From JANNPJ01 sp965200525 (GTDB lineage: Bacteria; Actinomycetota; Actinomycetes; Actinomycetales; Kineosporiaceae), in the NCBI GenBank assembly GCA_965200525.1, contig OZ241368.1, forward strand, positions 496,001 through 560,000: a stretch of DNA of 64,000 nucleotides. Reading direction: 5' to 3'. Shown here one piece after another: positions 25,292 through 33,018 of the stretch; within the stretch, counting starts at the first letter, position 1, and every line of letters begins with the position of its first letter. Both the position numbers and the translations under genes were made by a program. Below the pieces are notes generated by a model, which saw only the letters and a list, made by a program, of their open reading frames with translations, was not told where the DNA came from and ran no database searches.

Positions 25292-25807
25292 ATGTCCGAT
25301 TCCGATGCTCAGCCCGACAGCTCCGGGCCCGACGACACTGACGCCACCAAGGTGGCCGAACTGATCAAGGGCAACCGGCTGGCCATGTTCACCACGACAG
25401 CCCCTGACGGCACCCTGATCAGCCGGCCCATGGCTCTGCAGGAGGTGGCGTTCGACGGCGACCTCTGGTTCTTCGCGGAGCGCTCGTCGCGCAAGACCGC
25501 CCATGTCACGGCCAATCCCCAGGTGAACGTGACGATTTCGTCGTCCAGTACCTGGGTCTCGCTGACCGGCACGGCCTCGGTGGTGCTCGACCAGGCCAAG
25601 AAGAGCGAACTGTGGAACGCCGGCGTTGCCGCCTGGTTCCCGGACGGCCCCGAATCCAGCGACATCGTCCTGCTGAAGGTCGAGGGCGACTCGGCGCAGT
25701 ACTGGGACACTCCGGGCGGGCGGATCGCGAGCGTGGTGAGTTTCGCCAAGGCCCGGATCACTGGTCAGCCCTACTCCGGTGGCGACAGCGACACCGTGCA
25801 CCTCTGA
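25292..25807 (+). CDS. PPOX-fold (pyridoxamine 5'-phosphate oxidase-like) general stress protein
   Basis: 171 residues. The split-barrel flavin-binding fold is recognised from LIKGNRLAMFTTTAPDGTLI, SRPMALQEVAFDGDLWFFAE and VNVTISSSSTWVSLTGTASV. It matches the Bacillus general stress protein 26/COG3871 type, which binds FMN, FAD or F420. The first 18 residues are Ser/Asp-rich. An aggcactgaag element precedes the ATG. A very strong terminator follows. No catalytic reaction can be assigned. Confidence 0.88.
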   Translation: MSDSDAQPDSSGPDDTDATKVAELIKGNRLAMFTTTAPDGTLISRPMALQEVAFDGDLWFFAERSSRKTAHVTANPQVNVTISSSSTWVSLTGTASVVLDQAKKSELWNAGVAAWFPDGPESSDIVLLKVEGDSAQYWDTPGGRIASVVSFAKARITGQPYSGGDSDTVHL

Positions 25808-25847
25808 CAACGATCAGGAAGTGCGTCTTGATCTGACGAACGTAGCA

Positions 25848-25882
25848 GCGGTGGGCTCCCCGTGATTCGGGGAGCCCACCGC
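25848..25882. terminator. Strong bidirectional terminator
   Basis: A perfect 15-bp stem (gcggtgggctccccg with cggggagcccaccgc) and a 5-base loop lie between the PPOX-fold gene and the convergent DUF3618 operon. Confidence 0.9.
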
Positions 25883-25901
25883 CGGGCGCACGCACCTGAA
25901 C

Positions 25902-26516
25902 TCAGGCGCGCGTGTCCTGAACGGCCTGCTTGGCCTCCAGGCCCTGGTCCTTCACGTCCTGGGCGGCGGAGGTGCCTTCCTCCTTGACCGTGCCGACGGC
26001 GTCCGTGGCCGTGGACTTGACCGCCTGGACGGCGTCCTGAGCCGGCTGCTGGAGGTTGCCCGCGACGTCCTTGGCCACGTCACTGACCTTGTCGGTCACC
26101 ACGGAGGCGTTCTCCTTGGCCTTGGTCGCGGCAGCCTGCTCGGCCTTCGTCGCGGGGATCAACGACGAGACCAGCCAGCCGGCACCGAACGCGATCAGGC
26201 CGGCGGCCAGGGGGTTGCCCTGAGCCTTGGCCTTCACGGCACCCGGTGTGGCCTTGAGCGCGTCCTGCGAGGAAGAGGCCGCATCGGAGATGCTCGAGCC
26301 TGCGTCGCTGATCTTCGAAGTGCCGGTGGAGCCCAGATCTGAAGCCGTACCCATGACCTTCTCCTTTGCTCCGCCTACCAGATCGCGGGCCTTGTCCACC
26401 TGCCGCCGAGCCACGTTGCTGGGCTTGACCGTGTCGGCCAGCGTGTTGACGTCGTTGCTCAGGGAGGTGCGGGTGGTCTCGATCTGGGCCCGGATCTCGT
26501 CGGGGTTGCTGCTCAT
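25902..26516 (-). CDS. DUF3618-domain membrane-associated protein
   Basis: 204 residues. The N-terminus MSSNPDEIRAQIETTRTSLS, followed by NDVNTLADTVKPSNVARRQV, is the DUF3618 domain. One transmembrane helix is at about 103-120 (PLAAGLIAFGAGWLVSSLIP). The rest is Ala/Lys/Asp-rich, LEA-like amphipathic repeat with many AKE, KDV and AVQ triplets. It is the last gene of a three-gene operon (27684 to 25902) linked by 4-base ATGA overlaps. Proposed role: envelope or desiccation stress, by similarity only. Confidence 0.88.
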   Translation of the reverse strand: MSSNPDEIRAQIETTRTSLSNDVNTLADTVKPSNVARRQVDKARDLVGGAKEKVMGTASDLGSTGTSKISDAGSSISDAASSSQDALKATPGAVKAKAQGNPLAAGLIAFGAGWLVSSLIPATKAEQAAATKAKENASVVTDKVSDVAKDVAGNLQQPAQDAVQAVKSTATDAVGTVKEEGTSAAQDVKDQGLEAKQAVQDTRA

Positions 26517-26929
26517 CGTGCGTCTCCTTCATTGCCCTTGACGGCGTCCGGGATCTTCTTCACGCTGGCGGTGGTCTTGGGCAGACCCGATACCGCCTGC
26601 AACTGACTGCGGCCCAGAACGCCGAGCACGGCGGCGATCACGGCCAGCACGAGCATGACGACCAGTCCGGACCAGCCCCGCCCGATGCTGTCGCCCAGCC
26701 CCCACCACGCGGCGATGGCCAGGAACACCAGGGCCAGGTGGGCGAACACGCTGGCACCGCCCAGAAGGCCGGCGCCCTTGCCGGCCTTCTGAGCCGACTG
26801 GCGCAGCTCGGCCTTGGCCAGCTCCACCTCCTGGCGCATCAGGGTGGAGATGTCCGTGCTGATGTCACTGAGCAGTTCACCGATGGAGGGGGAACTTTCG
26901 CGCTGGGGCAGGCCGGGAGTGCTGGTCAC
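26513..26929 (-). CDS. Phage-holin-like superfamily III (YqjE/DUF1469) membrane protein
   Basis: 138 residues with an amphipathic N-terminal helix (GELLSDISTDISTLMRQEVE), a Lys-rich linker and two membrane helices (GASVFAHLALVFLAIAAWWG and GLVVMLVLAVIAAVLGVLG). This is the Actinobacteriota YqjE-like pattern that accompanies DUF3618 proteins. The holin label reflects topology, not lysis. It overlaps both operon neighbours by 4 bases. Confidence 0.87.
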   Translation of the reverse strand: MTSTPGLPQRESSPSIGELLSDISTDISTLMRQEVELAKAELRQSAQKAGKGAGLLGGASVFAHLALVFLAIAAWWGLGDSIGRGWSGLVVMLVLAVIAAVLGVLGRSQLQAVSGLPKTTASVKKIPDAVKGNEGDAR

Positions 26930-27684
26930 GGCAGGACCTGCGCTTCCCGCGACGGCTCGGCCTCGTAGGCGCCGGCGCCGGTGAACTGGCTTTCGTACGG
27001 ATCCACGGGAGCCACCGGCGTGCCGGTAGCCACCGGAGCGCTCGTGACCGGTCCGGAGGAAGGCGAGTCGGGGCTGTCGTCGCGAGCGGCGTCCACGGCC
27101 CCTCGGGTCAGGCGGCCGGCGAGCAGGCCGGCTCCGACGGCGATCGCCAAAAAGGCTCCCGGACGGCGGCGCGCGAAGTCGCTCACTTCCTGGACCAGAG
27201 CACCGGGGTCGCGGGCCTCGAGCCAGCCGGCGACGTCCTCGGCCCGGGCTGACACCTGGCGCACGAGATCCGTTGCCGTACCGGACTGATCAGAGTTGGA
27301 AGCCATCGAGCCCAGCTCGGAGCTGAGCGAGCGGATCCCCGCGGCGATGCGGTCCTGCTGGGTGGCGGCCTGGCCCTGCAGTTCGTCGCGGGTCTGCGCC
27401 AGGAGGTCCTTGGCCTGCTTGGTCGTCTCGGACGCCACCTGCCCGGCCTGGTCCTTGGCCACTCCGGCCACGTGCTTGCCGGCGTCGGCCGCGCCCTGAC
27501 TCACGTCGGCGGCCTTCTCCTTGGCCACGTCACTCGTCGATCCGTCACCGGAGGAGGTGGGTGACGAGAGGTCGGTCGAAGGCAGGTCCGTCTCGACCAC
27601 GTAGACAGGCACCTCCGGAACGGGGTCGGCGCCGGTGGGAGAATACGTTACGGAACTTGTCGTCTCAGGGAATTCGTTACTCAT
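26926..27684 (-). CDS. LEA-like/DUF3618-operon membrane protein
   Basis: 252 residues from MSNEFPETTSS. The N-terminal 60 residues are acidic and disordered. An amphipathic repetitive helix follows at about 60-130 (KEKAADVSQGAADAGKHVAG, QAGQVASETTKQAKDLLAQT), then RRRPGAFLAIAVGAGLLAGR, a single membrane helix, and a Pro/Ser-rich tail. It is first in the operon and has a gagg ribosome site. The family is not named with certainty. Context suggests it works with the DUF3618 and YqjE-like proteins in membrane homeostasis. Confidence 0.8.
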   Translation of the reverse strand: MSNEFPETTSSVTYSPTGADPVPEVPVYVVETDLPSTDLSSPTSSGDGSTSDVAKEKAADVSQGAADAGKHVAGVAKDQAGQVASETTKQAKDLLAQTRDELQGQAATQQDRIAAGIRSLSSELGSMASNSDQSGTATDLVRQVSARAEDVAGWLEARDPGALVQEVSDFARRRPGAFLAIAVGAGLLAGRLTRGAVDAARDDSPDSPSSGPVTSAPVATGTPVAPVDPYESQFTGAGAYEAEPSREAQVLP

Positions 27685-27833
27685 CGAAACCTCATTCTGT
27701 GGCCGATAACGTCGCACAGATCCGTTGTCTCGAATCCGGTCCGGTAGATCACGAGGCCAAGCCTCGTATGGGGGATACTTCCAGCGTGCCAGGGATGGCG
27801 AAGAAGGCCATTCCAGACGAACAGCCCCGGGAG

Positions 27834-28022
27834 CTAGCTGCCGACGGCGTCGTCGCCCTTTTCCTGGGCGGTGTCGATCTGCTTGGAGAACTTGTCGCCG
27901 CTGGCCTTGTCCGCCGCGTCTCCGCCCTTCTGAAGTGCCTCGTCACTGTACTTCTCGGTCTGCTCGGGGTGATCGGAGGCCAACTTCTCGCCCTTGTCCT
28001 TCAACTCGTCGAACGCGCCCAT
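27834..28022 (-). CDS. MT0933/Rv0909-like small antitoxin-type protein
   Basis: This 62-residue, charged, cysteine-free protein reads MGAFDELKDKGEKLASDHPE, then ADKASGDKFSKQIDTAQEKG, matching the Rv0909-type family. A good ribosome site (aggag) precedes the ATG. In M. tuberculosis the relative is paired with toxin Rv0910. No toxin gene is adjacent here, so it may instead be a CsbD-like stress protein that shares composition. Confidence 0.75.
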   Translation of the reverse strand: MGAFDELKDKGEKLASDHPEQTEKYSDEALQKGGDAADKASGDKFSKQIDTAQEKGDDAVGS

Positions 28023-28220
28023 CACAAACTCCTGACCTAGGCATTCCGGGATCGGTCGCAGTCCAGCGCATGCAGGCTCATCCGGCCAATCGATCTTGCA
28101 CGCTCCCGGCAGCGATGGTCTGGGGGTGCGGGCGAAGGACCGGTCGGGTACAAGGTTGGGAAACAGGCGCGCCCGTCGACCGGGCACAGGAGTGCCGACG
28201 TCACAGCACGAGGAGACCTC

Positions 28221-29858
28221 ATGGTTGAGACGGTGGACGCCGTCGTGATCGGCGCCGGGCCCAACGGGTTGGTGGCTTCGGCTGCTCTGGCCGATGCCGG
28301 GTGGGACGTCCTGGTGCTCGAAGCGCAGGACGAGATCGGTGGGGCGGTTCGGTCGGCCCGATTGTGGCCGGACACCGTCACCGACATGTTCAGCGCGTTC
28401 TACCCCTTGGCGGCGGCGTCACCGGTCATCGCCCGCCTCGACCTGCACCACCACGGACTGCAGTGGGTACAGGCCCCCAGCGTGATCGCCCACCTCGCCG
28501 ACCCCCAGGCGCAGGACTGCGCCGTCCTTCACCGGCAGGCCTCTGACACCGCTGATGCACTGGACAAGGCGGCACCCGGCGACGGCGACGCGTGGCTGGC
28601 CCTGTGCGCGCAGTGGCAGCGGCTGCGAGACCCGCTTCTGGAAGCCCTGTTCACCCCGTTCCCACCGGTGCGTTCGGGCGCGAAGCTGCTCTACCGGGCC
28701 GGGGTCCACGACGCGATGCAGCTGGCGCGGATGGCACTGACCCCGGTGACCCGCCTGACCGAGGAACTCTTCGCCGGCGAACCGGCGCGGTTGCTGATGG
28801 CCGGTAACGCGATGCACGCCGACGTGCCCATGGACGCCCCCGGCAGTGGGCTGTACGGCTGGCTGCTGGCGATGCTGGCGCAGGACGTCGGCTTTCCCGT
28901 ACCCCGGGGTGGCGCCGGCATGCTGTCGCAGGCCATGGCTTCGCGCGCTCGGTCGGGCGGAGCAGTAATCGAGGCCAGTCAGCCGGTCAGCGAGGTTGTG
29001 GTGCAGGGCGGTCGGGCCGTGGGGATCCGCACCGCCGGCGGACGGGAGGTGCGAGCTCGCCGGGCCGTGCTGGCCGATGTCGATGCGCCCCGTCTGTTCA
29101 CCGACCTGGTCGGACTGCAGCACCTGCCGCAGCGGCTGCGTCAGGACCTGAAGCGGTTCGAATGGGACCTGCCGACGGTCAAGGTCAACTGGCTCGTCCA
29201 GGGAGGCATCCCGTGGCGCGCACGTGAGGCGCGTTCGGCCGGAACGGTCCACATCGGCACGGACATGAACGGTCTCTCACGCTGGTCCAGTGATCTGTCC
29301 TTCGGGCGCCTTCCGGAACAGGTGTTCGCCCTGCTCGGTCAGATGACCACCGCCGACCCCACTCGATCGGTTGCCGGTACCGAAAGCGCATGGGCATACA
29401 CCCACCTGCCCCGCGGGCATCACAGCGACGGCGACGCGGACGCGGTCGTGGCGCGCCTGGAGGAGACCTTGGAACAATTCGCACCCGGCTTCGGTGCCCA
29501 GGTGAGCCAGCGCATGGTGCAGCGCCCCGGCGACCTGGAGTCAGCTGATGCCAACCTCCATCACGGGGCCATCAACGGCGGCACGGCGCAGCTGCATCAG
29601 CAGCTGGTGTTCCGCCCGGCCACCGGGCTGGGCCGGCCGGAAACCGTGATCGAGGACCTCTATCTAGCCGGCGCCTCGACCCATCCCGGTGGGGGCGTGC
29701 ACGGAGCGTGCGGATGGATCGCCGCGCGGGCAGCACTGGGTGAGCACGGGCGTCTGGGACGGGTGCGCCGGCGTGCCAGCAAAGGCCTTATGACTCAGCT
29801 GTACGGCGCATCAGCTACCACGCCATCGCCTGGAAAAGAGCACCAGCCCTTGTCATGA
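28221..29858 (+). CDS. Phytoene-desaturase-like FAD/NAD(P)-dependent oxidoreductase
   Basis: 545 residues. The N-terminal dinucleotide motif is DAVVIGAGPNGLVASAALAD with E in LVLEAQDEIGGAVRS. The C-terminal FAD motif is DLYLAGASTHPGGGVHGACG, typical of CrtI/amine-oxidase-like desaturases and of the pyridine nucleotide-disulfide oxidoreductase domain 2 family. No carotenoid genes are in the window, so the substrate is unknown. The last 35 residues are variable and basic. The start is supported by gaggag. Confidence 0.88.
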   Translation: MVETVDAVVIGAGPNGLVASAALADAGWDVLVLEAQDEIGGAVRSARLWPDTVTDMFSAFYPLAAASPVIARLDLHHHGLQWVQAPSVIAHLADPQAQDCAVLHRQASDTADALDKAAPGDGDAWLALCAQWQRLRDPLLEALFTPFPPVRSGAKLLYRAGVHDAMQLARMALTPVTRLTEELFAGEPARLLMAGNAMHADVPMDAPGSGLYGWLLAMLAQDVGFPVPRGGAGMLSQAMASRARSGGAVIEASQPVSEVVVQGGRAVGIRTAGGREVRARRAVLADVDAPRLFTDLVGLQHLPQRLRQDLKRFEWDLPTVKVNWLVQGGIPWRAREARSAGTVHIGTDMNGLSRWSSDLSFGRLPEQVFALLGQMTTADPTRSVAGTESAWAYTHLPRGHHSDGDADAVVARLEETLEQFAPGFGAQVSQRMVQRPGDLESADANLHHGAINGGTAQLHQQLVFRPATGLGRPETVIEDLYLAGASTHPGGGVHGACGWIAARAALGEHGRLGRVRRRASKGLMTQLYGASATTPSPGKEHQPLS

Positions 29859-29893
29859 GGGTTGGGCGTGCCCAGGCGGCCCGATGAACGCCG

Positions 29894-30607
29894 CTATGGC
29901 GCATTCAGGTTCGGTACCGCCCGGCGGTCGGCGAGAATATCGGCGGCCAGGTCCTCCACCAGCGATCCCTGGGTGTAGGCGGCAGCGCGCAACAGGTCCA
30001 GCGCCTGCTCAGCGGTGATGTGGTTGGCCTGCATGATCAAGCCCTGCGCCCGCCACACCTGGAAGCGTCTCAGGGCCAGTGGTCCTTCCAGCCAGCGCTG
30101 ATCAGATCCGCGCTGCTCACCCAGGAGATGAGTGCTCATCAAGCTGGTGAGGGCGACGATGTCCTCCACGTCCCCGGCCGGGCCCGGTGCGCTTCGGTAA
30201 AGGTTCAAGGCGCCCATGACCGAGTTCTCGGCCATCAGGGGAAAGGCGAACACCGCTCGGTAGGAGGTGCGGGCCAGCAGTTCTGCCGTGTACGTGGGCC
30301 AACGATTCCATCCCTGCGATCCGGTAGTACCGATGTCTGCGACCTGGACTCGCCTGCGACTGGTGTAGGAGTCCGTACTGGGACCCTCACCGACGGTGAA
30401 CTCGACCTGCTCGGCCAGGGCGGCCTGGACGTCGCTGGCGCCGACCGGCACCCACACCCCGGCTCCCAGCGCCACTGACAGCAAGGCGGAGTCCACGGGA
30501 AGCACCGCCAGCGCGGCCCAGCACAGCCGGTCAGGTAGTGAGGGTCCCGCAGCGTCGTTCGAGGACAACCATTGAAGTACATGCGTGAAGCGGGCCGCCG
30601 CGCTCAT
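29894..30607 (-). CDS. GAF-ANTAR regulator (subfamily B)
   Basis: 237 residues with almost no N-terminal tail (MSAAARFTHVLQWLSS). The GAF domain spans about 20-165 with EGPSTDSYTSRRRVQVA and TYTAELLARTSYRAVFAFPL. The ANTAR-like end reads VWRAQGLIMQANHITAEQAL and DLAADILADRRAVPNL. In place of the subfamily's EGPC it has EGPS, losing the Cys seen at 1793 and 9911. The gene is solitary, converging on the oxidase at 28221. Confidence 0.87.
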   Translation of the reverse strand: MSAAARFTHVLQWLSSNDAAGPSLPDRLCWAALAVLPVDSALLSVALGAGVWVPVGASDVQAALAEQVEFTVGEGPSTDSYTSRRRVQVADIGTTGSQGWNRWPTYTAELLARTSYRAVFAFPLMAENSVMGALNLYRSAPGPAGDVEDIVALTSLMSTHLLGEQRGSDQRWLEGPLALRRFQVWRAQGLIMQANHITAEQALDLLRAAAYTQGSLVEDLAADILADRRAVPNLNAP

Positions 30608-30926
30608 ACCCTGGCCGTCGCGGCGAGGTCAGGGCCCGGACCAGGGAGCAACGTTCGCAAGGCAGGCTGCTTTCCGGGGGTGGCGTAGAGGCTCATCCGT
30701 CTGTGCGGCTCCTGTGAATGGCAATGGCGGGCCGTCTGGAAGAAGATCACGTCGCAGGCAGGCTGGCCCGTGAACCTTTGTAAACGCCCAGGCTCGCGAC
30801 TCATGACGCATCTTTTTTCTCTCTTCGTCCGAACGGGTCCTCGATTCGTGCCCGGCCCGGAATACGGCCCATGATGACCGGGGCGACAACGGGTCGGCCC
30901 CGTTCCGAGAGCCTCGGGAGTTCGGC
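30608..30926. other. Non-coding region upstream of the fused sigma factor
   Basis: This 319-base divergent spacer between a GAF-ANTAR gene and the sigma factor gene holds the repeated element at 30791-30818 (separate entry) and otherwise no supported gene. A 23-residue frame, MTHLFSLFVRTG..., starts within that element and ends at 30874, without a ribosome site. Confidence 0.45.
30791..30818 (+). repeat. Element GGCTC-N7-ATGACGCATC-T6, copy 1
   Basis: The same element recurs at 34227-34255 with T7. The 16-base ATGACGCATCTTTTTT block is AT-rich against a GC-rich background. It lies 109 bases before the sigma factor start. It could be a regulator site, part of a promoter, or a remnant repeat. 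Confidence 0.6.
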
Positions 30927-32168
30927 ATGGCCGAGACGGACGCCCACGCAGAGATCACCGAGGTGATCGCTCCCCTGCGCCGGTATGTGGGGGCCCACGT
31001 CAGCTCCCGAGACGACCGGGACGAGGTCGTTCAGGAAACCCTGAGTAGGGTGATCGCCGCACAACCGCGCCTGGACCCGGGCGTGGCCCTGGCCTACTCG
31101 ATCGTTGTGGCCCGGCACGTGATGGCCGACAGGGCCACACACGAGACGAGGGCCAGGGCAAACCGATACCGCATGATCGACCTGACCCAGCCGGAGCGTC
31201 CCGACGACGTCGTCGTGCTCAGCGAGGAGCACGCGGCCCTGCACGAAGCCCTCCAGGAAATCCCTCCCGGCCAGCGCGACGCGCTCCTGGCCCATGTGCT
31301 CCACGATGAACCGGTTTCGGCCATCGCCGCCGACACTGGGGTCAGCAGTGGAGCCGTGGGGGCGCAACTGGCGCGCACCAGGGCGCGACTACGGGTGCAG
31401 TACGTCCTGGCTCTGCGGGGAGTGGACCTGCCGACCGGTCGGTGCATGCCGGTCCTGCTTGCTCTGTCGAGCGGTGATACCCGCCGTCAGGAAGTCCTGC
31501 GCGCCGGGCACCACCTGCTCACCTGCCTGGCCTGCAGTTCCGTCAGTGAACCCCTGCTGCGCCGCCGTAGCGCCCTGGCGGGCATTCTGCCGTGGTTGGG
31601 ATTGGGGCCGCTGCTGGGGTTCCTGCAGCGATTCATTCGCAACGCTCCTGGGCAGGCCGCAGCCGCCACCGGCGCCGGCACCGTTGCCGCAGTGGCGCTG
31701 GTCGTGGCCGTTCACAGTGCCGGCCCTTCCTCGGAGGCAGCCCGTACGCAGGTAACGGCCCCCACACCCGCCAGCACACCGAGCACACGGCCACTGCAGG
31801 CCGGTCAGGTGGTCCGCGTCCGGGGCGATGTGGCACTACTGCCCGTGCCGGCGAACCTCGTAGCCATGAGCGGTGAGCGCGTGCGGGCCCTCTCGGTACC
31901 GGTCCTCAGCGTCCCGGCCGACGAGGGCTTCTGGATCGGCGATGCTCAACGAGGGCAGATCTGGGTGGAACTGACGCGCACCGGGGCCGAGTCGCCAGTC
32001 AAGGTGCGCCCGCATGACGAGGTGTCGTTCACCGCAACCGTTGCCACCCACAGCGAGGGCTTCGCTCGTCGTGAGGGGGTCAGTGCCCACGAGGGCGCGG
32101 CCCTGTTGAGCACTCAGGGCGCCCATCTCCGCGTCGACGAGCATGACCTGAAAGTCAGCGCGCACTAA
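30927..32168 (+). CDS. ECF-type sigma factor fused to zinc-binding anti-sigma-like and membrane/extracytoplasmic domains
   Basis: 413 residues. Region 2-like at about 10-80 (ITEVIAPLRRYVGAHVSSRD, RDEVVQETLSRVIA). Region 4-like at about 100-158 (LQEIPPGQRDALLAHVLHDE, helix-turn-helix VSAIAADTGVSSGAVGAQLA). Then comes an H-x3-C-x2-C zinc anti-sigma signature (H196, C200, C203, in HHLLTCLACSSVSEPLL), a hydrophobic segment at about 215-233, a transmembrane helix at about 247-264 and a roughly 140-residue extracytoplasmic domain. The layout suggests a membrane-tethered, self-inhibited sigma factor. The target promoter is unknown. Confidence 0.83.
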   Translation: MAETDAHAEITEVIAPLRRYVGAHVSSRDDRDEVVQETLSRVIAAQPRLDPGVALAYSIVVARHVMADRATHETRARANRYRMIDLTQPERPDDVVVLSEEHAALHEALQEIPPGQRDALLAHVLHDEPVSAIAADTGVSSGAVGAQLARTRARLRVQYVLALRGVDLPTGRCMPVLLALSSGDTRRQEVLRAGHHLLTCLACSSVSEPLLRRRSALAGILPWLGLGPLLGFLQRFIRNAPGQAAAATGAGTVAAVALVVAVHSAGPSSEAARTQVTAPTPASTPSTRPLQAGQVVRVRGDVALLPVPANLVAMSGERVRALSVPVLSVPADEGFWIGDAQRGQIWVELTRTGAESPVKVRPHDEVSFTATVATHSEGFARREGVSAHEGAALLSTQGAHLRVDEHDLKVSAH

Positions 32169-32231
32169 CCATGCCCAGCTCTGACGGACGTACACACGCT
32201 CGGTTCTGCGGTCCCGAGCGCCCGCACCGGT

Positions 32232-32828
32232 TCACGAGCTCGGAACGCTGACCTTGGCCGGCAGGTTGTCGCGCAGCTTCTGCACCTGCTTGTCGAGGCG
32301 GTTGACGGCCTTGTCGTTGTTGAGGACGGTCGTCACCCCGGCCACCACGGTCCCGGCCGCGAGAATGGCGACAACGGACAGAACCAGCGCGCCCAGCGCG
32401 ACGCCGCGTCCCGTGATCCCGACCCGCTTTCCCATCTTCATACCGACGACGGCCAGGACGATTCCGATGACGGCCAGGACCAGAGCCAGCGGGGCCAGGA
32501 TGATCGTCAACGCTGAGAGAAGTGCGCTGAGACCGAAGACAAGTGCGAACACCGACGCGGCACTGGTCCTGGCCGGCACGACCCGCTGCTCCTCCACCTC
32601 CCTCACCTGAGGACGCCCCTGCTGCTCGGCGTGAATCTGGGTCGGATTCTCGGGCCCGAACTGGTGTCGATCGGCCTGCAGTTGATCGGCTCGCTGCTCG
32701 TCAGCTCGGGATCGATCAGATGATTGGCGCCCGGAGTGGTGCAGGTCGGGCTCGACATTGTTGCGCGGCGCCGAGGTCTGATCTTTGTCGGCGGGCTCGA
32801 GGCGGTGGGATCCGGTGCTGTCGCTCAT
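32232..32828 (-). CDS. DUF4190-like membrane protein
   Basis: 198 residues. The N-terminal 95 are hydrophilic, rich in Asp/Arg/Gln. Two or three membrane helices at about 100-165 (SVFALVFGLSALLSALTIIL, ALVLAVIGIVLAVVGMKMG, VALGALVLSVVAILAAGTVV) show the GxxxG and MKMGKR pattern of DUF4190. A short extracytoplasmic helix ends the protein. The Met at 32828 (MSDSTGS) was chosen over upstream codons that give low-complexity sequence. It converges on the sigma factor gene. Confidence 0.8.
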   Translation of the reverse strand: MSDSTGSHRLEPADKDQTSAPRNNVEPDLHHSGRQSSDRSRADEQRADQLQADRHQFGPENPTQIHAEQQGRPQVREVEEQRVVPARTSAASVFALVFGLSALLSALTIILAPLALVLAVIGIVLAVVGMKMGKRVGITGRGVALGALVLSVVAILAAGTVVAGVTTVLNNDKAVNRLDKQVQKLRDNLPAKVSVPSS

Positions 32829-33018
32829 CTGAATGCCTTCCGTAGCAATATGTATGAGGGCTGTCCCGATGTACCAGGCAGTACGCCAGTCCAGGGGTGG
32901 CCCAGGGGTACCCAGGTGGCCCGGGGATCGGGGGCAGGCCCTGATCCCCGGGCCGGGTCGGCACACCTGTGGTCAGGGCATGCCGGCGGCTGACGGGTGC
33001 CAGCCGGGTCCGGTGTTC

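Noticed and set aside
26513..26929. Prophage lysis module (holin-like protein)
   Set aside because: No endolysin, integrase or structural genes; family is a host membrane protein with DUF3618 partners.
27834..28022. Toxin-antitoxin locus
   Set aside because: Only the antitoxin-like gene is present; no toxin-like ORF adjacent on either side.
30803..30818. ATG-acg-CAT plus T-run as rho-independent terminator
   Set aside because: Stem of only three to four base pairs; too weak.
30803..30874. MTHLF... short ORFs as real peptide genes (also at 34239)
   Set aside because: No ribosome sites and no similarity after the first five residues; treated as part of a repeated DNA element.
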